The position numbers and the translations under genes were made by a program. From assembly GCA_030695705.1 (NCBI GenBank), contig JAUYPS010000010.1:1-9838 (forward strand): 9,838 nt of DNA, read 5' to 3'. The notes below the pieces were generated by a model that was given only the letters and a program-made list of their open reading frames with translations, did no database searches and was not told the origin of the DNA. The stretch is from a bacterium (GTDB lineage: Bacteria; Patescibacteriota; Minisyncoccia; 2-02-FULL-40-12; IGHO2-12-FULL-4). Below, piece after piece: positions 6,476-9,838 of this stretch. Positions within the stretch are counted from its first letter, which is position 1. Each line of letters starts with the position of its first letter.

Positions 6476-6679
6476 ATGGAATTCAAAACAGGAATAAAAA
6501 TTAGTCTGATAGGGACAGCTCTTGAAGCGGTGGGAATGGTTTTGGATATTCTGCACCATCTTAAAATCGGCCTGGAAACTCCGGAAGGATTACTGACCTT
6601 CAATCACACTCTCATCTTTATTGGATTCATCATAAATTTTATTGGTGTTTTAATTACTCTAAAATCCCGGATAAAATAA
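6476..6679 (+). CDS. Small putative two-helix membrane protein between two tRNA genes
   Basis: 67 residues with two predicted membrane helices at about 7-27 and 43-63, a His-His pair (27-28), an Asn-His (43-44) and a basic C-terminal tail. I cannot name the family. The ATG begins two bases after the tRNA-Ile discriminator, and the TAA ends at the base before tRNA-Val starts, so the frame fills the inter-tRNA space almost exactly. There is no Shine-Dalgarno sequence; the region where one would be is the tRNA acceptor stem. Cutting out of the flanking tRNAs would leave an essentially leaderless, trailerless mRNA. The fit and the hydrophobic pattern argue for a real gene, but a chance frame cannot be excluded. 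Confidence 0.6.
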   Translation: MEFKTGIKISLIGTALEAVGMVLDILHHLKIGLETPEGLLTFNHTLIFIGFIINFIGVLITLKSRIK

Positions 6680-6751
6680 GGACGGTTAGCTCAACGGCAG
6701 AGCATGCGGTTTACATCCGCAGGGTTGCAGGTTCGAATCCTGCACCGTCCA
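6680..6751 (+). tRNA. tRNA-Val(UAC)
   Basis: A 72-nt cloverleaf: acceptor GGACGGT/ACCGTCC, D stem GCTC/GAGC, anticodon stem TGCGG/CCGCA, T stem GCAGG/CCTGC with standard loop TTCGAAT. The anticodon loop TTTACAT gives UAC (valine, GUA/GUG). Discriminator A, no encoded CCA. Its first base directly follows the stop codon of the small upstream gene. Confidence 0.97.
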
Positions 6752-6790
6752 CTGTTGATAACTAAGACCATCTTATTCGAACCTTTGAGA

Positions 6791-6802
6791 TATAATTATA
6801 CT
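6791..6802 (+). promoter_or_regulatory. Candidate -10 region for the HTH gene
   Basis: TATAAT (6791-6796) is directly followed by TATACT (6797-6802), 20 bases before the ATG. No good -35 is visible at the right spacing. The sequence 6797-6812 matches 8641-8656, upstream of tRNA-Leu, at 15 of 16 positions. Confidence 0.4.
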
Positions 6803-6821
6803 ATTAGACACTCAAGGGTTT

Positions 6822-7511
6822 ATGATAAAAAAGGAAATCGAACAAGTTAAAGCTCGCCACCTTAGAAAAAAGGGCAACTCGATAAAAGAAATCGGTAAAA
6901 TATTACATGTCGCCAATAGTAGTGTTAGTAACTGGGTTAGAGATGTAAAACTTACCAAGAAACAAATTAAATTTCTCAAGCATAAAAGCCATCTCAAAGA
7001 AGTTATTAAAAAAAGAGTGGAAACTAGGTTAAGAAACGAAAATGCCCGCCGGAGAACAATTATAGAAAACCACAAGAAAACGATATCAAAGTTAACTATT
7101 AATAAAGAACATTTATTGCTTATGGGCACCTGCCTCTACTGGGCCGAAGGTGGCAAGAGTGAACGAAATCGAATATTCCGATTTTCTAACAGCGATCCGA
7201 GTATGATTAAAGTTATAATGCCATTTATTAAAAATGTCTGCGAAATACCTAGACACAAACTACACGGACACATACATCTTCATCCTCATTTAGACACTGT
7301 GAAAGCAGAAAAATATTGGTCCAAAGTTTCAGGTATTCCTACTTCACAGTTTTATAAAACAAGCCAATCTCACAATAAACGAAGTTCCAACACTAGAGAC
7401 ACTCTTCCTTTCGGAACTTTTAACGTTGAGATATGCTCTACTGATCTTTTTTTAAAAATGAAAGCTTGGACAGAAGTTATTATTGAAAAAACAACCCAAC
7501 CTACATCATGA
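6822..7511 (+). CDS. HTH protein with LAGLIDADG-like motif (paralogue 1)
   Basis: 229 residues. The N-terminus has a helix-turn-helix of the resolvase/Mor type (about 17-41: S20 IKEIGKIL, then NSSVSNWVR). A very basic helical segment follows (43-95), then a C-terminal domain with MGTCLYWAEGGK (101-112), FSNSDPSMI (121-129), IHLHPH (151-156) and GIPTSQFYK (171-179). The G-x-x-x-YW-x-EG core resembles the single acidic LAGLIDADG motif of homing-endonuclease-like and WhiA-type domains; this is inference. The gene at 9068 encodes the same architecture. It is visibly more AT-rich than ftsH. The ribosome binding site is poor (AAGGG, three bases before ATG). It overlaps the next gene by ATGA. Probably a DNA-binding protein; nuclease activity is unproven. 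Confidence 0.82.
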   Translation: MIKKEIEQVKARHLRKKGNSIKEIGKILHVANSSVSNWVRDVKLTKKQIKFLKHKSHLKEVIKKRVETRLRNENARRRTIIENHKKTISKLTINKEHLLLMGTCLYWAEGGKSERNRIFRFSNSDPSMIKVIMPFIKNVCEIPRHKLHGHIHLHPHLDTVKAEKYWSKVSGIPTSQFYKTSQSHNKRSSNTRDTLPFGTFNVEICSTDLFLKMKAWTEVIIEKTTQPTS

Positions 7512-8209
7512 CTCTCAACATTGTCTACGAGGATAGTGATATTTTGGTTTTAAATAAACCAACAGGGATTTCGGTCCATAAAACACATCCTCAAGACCTG
7601 CATGAAACAGTAGTTGATTTTGTTTTGGAAAAATATCCAGAAATAAAATCCGTCGGCGAAGATCCCCTTCGTCCTGGAATAGTTCACCGTTTAGACAAAG
7701 AAACCTCCGGCTTAATGATCGTGGCTAAAAACCAAAAGGCCTTTGAATACTTCAAGAACCTATTCCAAACCAGGCAGATTAAAAAAACTTATCTAGCATT
7801 AGTCCATGGCCGGCCCAAAGAAAAGAAAGGAAGAATCGAATTGCCTTTGGGAAAAATCGGCACCAAACAAACTACTCGCTTAATTGGAAAAAAGGAACTT
7901 AAAGAGAGGGACGCCATTACAGATTACGAAGTTATCGAGGAATTTCCAAGCTATTCCCTGCTTCAAGTTTACCCTCAAACAGGCCGTACTCATCAGATTA
8001 GAATCCACTTAAAGTCGATTGGCCATCCTTTGGTTTGCGACCCAATTTATGGAGGCAAAAAAAGCATTTGCCCTCCGGAACTTGGCCGGCTTTTCCTGCA
8101 CGCCCAAAAACTTGAATTTAAAAACATAAGCGGGCAAAATCTCGTCTTAGAAGTTGACCCCCCTTCTGAATTGACTAACTTCCTGAAATCATCTAATATA
8201 TCTGAATAA
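7508..8209 (+). CDS. RluA/RluD-family 23S rRNA pseudouridine synthase
   Basis: 233 residues. Converts uridine to pseudouridine in RNA, probably 23S rRNA. The catalytic motif HRLDKETSG is at 60-68 with D63 as the catalytic aspartate; the conserved tyrosine is Y95 (KKTYLALV) and the RNA-binding/active-site run TGRTHQIRIH is at 158-167. The N-terminal S4 domain found in RluD is absent: the protein begins directly with the catalytic domain (YEDSDILVLNKP). Members without S4 exist in the family, so this need not be a truncation. The start overlaps the upstream stop by ATGA and has no Shine-Dalgarno of its own, so it likely depends on coupling. rplS begins seven bases after its stop, linking rRNA modification and a ribosomal protein. 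Which uridine is modified cannot be told. Confidence 0.94.
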   Translation: MTLNIVYEDSDILVLNKPTGISVHKTHPQDLHETVVDFVLEKYPEIKSVGEDPLRPGIVHRLDKETSGLMIVAKNQKAFEYFKNLFQTRQIKKTYLALVHGRPKEKKGRIELPLGKIGTKQTTRLIGKKELKERDAITDYEVIEEFPSYSLLQVYPQTGRTHQIRIHLKSIGHPLVCDPIYGGKKSICPPELGRLFLHAQKLEFKNISGQNLVLEVDPPSELTNFLKSSNISE

Positions 8210-8216
8210 CTTAAAC

Positions 8217-8633
8217 ATGAGCCATTTACTCTCTACATTCAATAAAACGGTCTTAACTAAAACCTTACCATCGGTAAGAGTCGGAGACACAGTCAGGGTT
8301 TATCAAAAGATCAAAGAGGGAGCAAAGTTCCGCACTCAGGCCTTTGAGGGCCTTATTATCGCCCGCAAACATGGCTCCGAAGCGGGAGCCACTATAACCG
8401 TTCGCAAAGCCAGCGGCGACACAGCCGTAGAAAGAATTTTTCCTTTGTATCTTCCAACTATCGAAAAGATAGAGGTAGTTAAACAGTCCAAAGTACGCAG
8501 AGCTAAGCTCTACTACCTACGTGGAAAAACCTCCAAAGAAACCCGCCGCAAACTCAAGACAAAAATGGCGGAAAAACCGACTAAACCTAATACCTCCGCC
8601 GACTCAACTGAAACAACTCAAGTTTCTTCATAA
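8217..8633 (+). CDS. rplS: 50S ribosomal protein L19
   Basis: 138 residues. L19 sits at the 30S-50S interface of the ribosome. Family features in order: VRVGDTVRVYQKIKEG (20-35), QAFEGLIIARK (41-51), ITVRKASGDTAVERIFPLY (60-78), then KVRRAKLYYLRGK (92-104), the typical C-terminal signature. About 25 residues rich in Thr/Ser/Pro/Lys extend past the usual end near 115. The ATG follows the pseudouridine synthase stop by seven bases and lacks a Shine-Dalgarno sequence, so it is probably translated by coupling or by an SD-independent route. It is cotranscribed with the two genes before it. Confidence 0.97.
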   Translation: MSHLLSTFNKTVLTKTLPSVRVGDTVRVYQKIKEGAKFRTQAFEGLIIARKHGSEAGATITVRKASGDTAVERIFPLYLPTIEKIEVVKQSKVRRAKLYYLRGKTSKETRRKLKTKMAEKPTKPNTSADSTETTQVSS

Positions 8634-8637
8634 AATT

Positions 8638-8646
8638 TGCTATACT
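8638..8646 (+). promoter_or_regulatory. Extended -10 promoter for the tRNA-Leu/Val/Phe cluster
   Basis: TGCTATACT just after the rplS stop fits an extended -10 (TGn plus TATACT), placing the transcript start near the first base of tRNA-Leu at 8657. The -35 region is weak. The same TTTGCTATACTAT string appears in the leftward promoter at 1080-1092. Confidence 0.5.
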
Positions 8647-8656
8647 ATTAGCCACT

Positions 8657-8740
8657 GCGCGGGTGGCGAAACTGGCAGACGCACTACCTTGAGGTGGTAG
8701 CGCCCGCAAGGGCATGGAGGTTCAAATCCTCTCCCGCGCA
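8657..8740 (+). tRNA. tRNA-Leu(GAG)
   Basis: An 84-nt class II tRNA: acceptor GCGCGGG/CCCGCGC, anticodon stem CTACC/GGTAG with loop TTGAGGT giving GAG (leucine, CUC/CUU), a long variable arm with stem GCCC/GGGC and loop GCAA, and T loop TTCAAAT. Discriminator A at 8740, no encoded CCA. First of three tRNAs in a row. Confidence 0.97.
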
Positions 8741-8764
8741 CAAAATTCCCGCAAAATATTGGAA

Positions 8765-8836
8765 GGGCGGTTAGCTCAGTGGTAGAGCATTTTCTTGACG
8801 TGAAAAGGGTCATAGGTTCGAATCCTATACCGCCCA
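8765..8836 (+). tRNA. tRNA-Val(GAC)
   Basis: A 72-nt cloverleaf: acceptor GGGCGGT/ACCGCCC, D stem GCTC/GAGC, A/T-rich anticodon stem TTTTC/GAAAA, loop TTGACGT giving GAC (valine, GUC/GUU), T stem ATAGG/CCTAT with loop TTCGAAT. Discriminator A, no CCA. It complements the UAC valine tRNA at 6680. Confidence 0.95.
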
Positions 8837-8855
8837 CTGTCGGCACAATTGAATA

Positions 8856-8927
8856 GCCGCGGTAGCTCAATGGTAGAGCGCAGCCCTGAAGAGGCTGGCG
8901 TTGTCAGTTCGATTCTGACCCGCGGCA
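8856..8927 (+). tRNA. tRNA-Phe(GAA)
   Basis: A 72-nt cloverleaf: acceptor GCCGCGG/CCGCGGC, D stem GCTC/GAGC, anticodon stem CAGCC/GGCTG, loop CTGAAGA giving GAA (phenylalanine), T stem GTCAG/CTGAC with loop TTCGATT. Discriminator A at 8927, no CCA. A terminator follows within ten bases. Confidence 0.97.
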
Positions 8928-8934
8928 CACTAAC

Positions 8935-8965
8935 ATATAAAACACCTTAAAAAGGTGTTTTATAT
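8935..8965. terminator. Symmetric intrinsic terminator after the tRNA cluster
   Basis: A perfect 14-bp stem: ATATAAAACACCTT (8935-8948) pairs with AAGGTGTTTTATAT (8952-8965) around a 3-nt AAA loop. A/T flanks on both sides allow function in either direction. It closes the operon that includes rplS and the tRNAs. Confidence 0.85.
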
Positions 8966-8969
8966 TGAC

Positions 8970-8988
8970 TTATCAACAGATATCCACA
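8970..8988 (+). promoter_or_regulatory. Two DnaA-box-like 9-mers
   Basis: TTATCAACA (8970-8978) and ATATCCACA (8980-8988) each differ by one base from the consensus TTATCCACA and lie one base apart in the same orientation. With the perfect box at 9057 they make three in under 100 bases. Confidence 0.45.
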
Positions 8989-9018
8989 AAAATCATTTCT
9001 CTTTTCTGAACCCGTTGG

Positions 9019-9036
9019 TATAATTAAAGCTATACT
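9019..9036 (+). promoter_or_regulatory. Candidate -10 elements for the second HTH gene
   Basis: TATAAT (9019-9024) and TATACT (9031-9036) lie 32-49 bases before the ATG at 9068; no good -35 is visible for either. The gap 8966-9067 holds only these and the DnaA-box-like sites. Confidence 0.4.
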
Positions 9037-9056
9037 AACTACAGTGGTTTAAAAAG

Positions 9057-9065
9057 TTATCCACA
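9057..9065 (+). promoter_or_regulatory. Perfect DnaA box directly before a start codon
   Basis: TTATCCACA is an exact match to the DnaA box consensus. It ends two bases before the ATG of the second HTH gene, where a Shine-Dalgarno sequence would normally be. DnaA bound here would lie in the leader-coding DNA, downstream of the putative promoter. Confidence 0.5.
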
Positions 9066-9067
9066 AA

Positions 9068-9742
9068 ATGAGAAAAGACCGTTCAAAAGCTGAACAAATG
9101 CGCCGTTCTGGGAAAAGTTACAAGAAGATTCATAAAAAGTTGGGTATCCCCATCGCCACTCTAAGTGATTGGTTTCGAAATGCCCCCTGGTCTATTGAGA
9201 TCAAAAACAAACTGGCCGGCGAAGAATCGCTGGCCAACCCAAATAAGTTACAATTAATGGTAGCGGCCACCAAGAAGAAATTCGCCAAATTACATGAGGA
9301 ATACCGACTCGAAGCAATTAACGAATTCCCCTTTCTTAAAAATAACCCCCTCTTTATTGCCGGTGTTATGCTGTATTGGGGAGAAGGAGATAAAATTGTA
9401 AATAACTCCGCCATTAGATTATCTAATAGTGAACCGGGAATGATCCGCACTTTTTATGCCTTCTTGGTAAATGTAATGGGAATTCCAAAAGAAAAAATTA
9501 CCCTTAGTTTACTTCTCTACCCTGATTTAATAGATTCTGTTCAGAAAAATTTCTGGAGTACTGCAACAGGCATTCCTTTAACCCAATTCCGCAAATCAGT
9601 ATTCATCCAAGGAAGGCACCCTACAAAAAGACTGTCCTACGGAGTTGGGATGATTTATGCGGGTAGTCGCAAAAATAAAGAAAAACTTTTGAAATGGATT
9701 GAACTCTGTAAAAATGAGTTTAATAATCAGATTATTGTATAA
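9068..9742 (+). CDS. HTH protein with LAGLIDADG-like motif (paralogue 2)
   Basis: 224 residues, same architecture as the protein encoded at 6822-7511. The HTH lies at about 15-37 (GKSYKKIHKKLGIP, then TLSDWFRN). The C-terminal domain has IAGVMLYWGEGDK (97-109), LSNSEPGMI (118-126), a Leu-rich strand ending in YPD (146-153) and GIPLTQFRKS (168-177). These line up in order with MGTCLYWAEGGK, FSNSDPSMI, IHLHPH and GIPTSQFYK of the other copy, but overall the two are diverged, so this is not a recent duplication. The G-x-x-LYW-G-EG core may be a single LAGLIDADG-like motif (inference). No Shine-Dalgarno precedes the ATG; a DnaA box sits there instead. It stands alone between a terminator and a tRNA-Gly gene with its own promoter. 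Confidence 0.82.
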   Translation: MRKDRSKAEQMRRSGKSYKKIHKKLGIPIATLSDWFRNAPWSIEIKNKLAGEESLANPNKLQLMVAATKKKFAKLHEEYRLEAINEFPFLKNNPLFIAGVMLYWGEGDKIVNNSAIRLSNSEPGMIRTFYAFLVNVMGIPKEKITLSLLLYPDLIDSVQKNFWSTATGIPLTQFRKSVFIQGRHPTKRLSYGVGMIYAGSRKNKEKLLKWIELCKNEFNNQIIV

Positions 9743-9763
9743 TATCAAAAAATAAGGTATAAA
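9735..9763 (+). promoter_or_regulatory. Promoter for tRNA-Gly
   Basis: TTGTAT (9735-9740), a 17-base spacer and TATAAA (9758-9763). The -35 overlaps the last codons and stop of the preceding gene; transcription would begin near 9770, about six bases before the tRNA. Confidence 0.55.
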
Positions 9764-9775
9764 ATATAAATTATT

Positions 9776-9838
9776 GCGGGTGTATCACAGTGGTAGTGAA
9801 CTAGCTTGCCAAGCTAGGTACGAGGGTTCGATTCCCTT
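9776..9838 (+). tRNA. tRNA-Gly(GCC), truncated by the window end
   Basis: Acceptor 5' strand GCGGGTG, D stem TCAC/GTGA, anticodon stem CTAGC/GCTAG with loop TTGCCAA giving GCC (glycine, GGC/GGU), T stem GAGGG/CCCTT with loop TTCGATT. The window ends after the T stem, so the 3' acceptor strand is not seen. Confidence 0.93.

Noticed and set aside
6752..6790. TTGATA at 6755 as the -35 for the HTH gene
   Set aside because: The spacing to TATAAT is 30 bases, far too long for a normal promoter.
6822..7511. HTH/LAGLIDADG-like genes as an insertion sequence transposase
   Set aside because: No DDE or other transposase signature, no terminal inverted repeats or target duplications around either copy.
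8640..8870. Leftward 76-codon frame containing GFEPMT/RGFEPP-like peptides
   Set aside because: It lies antisense to the tRNA-Leu and tRNA-Val genes. Such peptides come from translating tRNA T-arms and are a common false annotation.

Overview
The window looks like a bacterial chromosome fragment. Small proteins, short intergenic gaps, tRNA genes without an encoded 3' CCA, and many genes with weak or no Shine-Dalgarno sequence suggest a reduced-genome lineage such as Patescibacteria/CPR. That assignment is inference; there is no rRNA or other marker to settle it. Most of the window is moderately AT-rich, but the first ~970 bases are strikingly GC-rich.

Left part (1-2641): a GC-rich gene of unknown function runs leftward off the window edge, open for 323 codons with no stop. 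It has a ~105-nt leader carrying a strong hairpin, a perfect 17-bp tandem repeat and a good ribosome binding site. It is divergent from a beta-CASP metallo-beta-lactamase RNase-like gene, whose own leader holds a long imperfect hairpin. The two promoters physically overlap: both -35 boxes lie in one 16-bp palindrome. The RNase-like gene ends at a clear intrinsic terminator.

Middle (2642-6374): a leftward two-gene operon encodes a protein of mostly unknown fold with a C-terminal, apparently degenerate cold-shock-like domain, followed through an ATGA overlap by a Nudix hydrolase with a long N-terminal extension. It is divergent from ftsH (membrane AAA+ zinc protease); both sides have recognisable promoters.

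Right part (6375-9838): a rightward block rich in tRNA and translation genes. ftsH is followed by tRNA-Ile with anticodon UAU (reading AUA), a 67-codon putative membrane-protein gene fitted between two tRNA genes with 1 and 0 spare bases, and tRNA-Val(UAC). Then comes a gene for an HTH protein with a LAGLIDADG-like motif, overlapping by ATGA an RluA-family pseudouridine synthase gene, then rplS (ribosomal protein L19), then tRNA-Leu(GAG), tRNA-Val(GAC), tRNA-Phe(GAA) and a symmetric terminator. After a gap with DnaA-box-like sequences lies a second, paralogous HTH/LAGLIDADG-like gene. The window ends inside tRNA-Gly(GCC).

The right half is a translation neighbourhood (tRNAs, rRNA modification, ribosomal protein) bracketed by two paralogues of one putative DNA-binding family. 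The points most worth a second look are the UAU tRNA-Ile, the tRNA-ORF-tRNA packing, the paralogue pair, the cold-shock-like/Nudix pair, and the GC-rich gene with its structured leader and overlapping divergent promoters.
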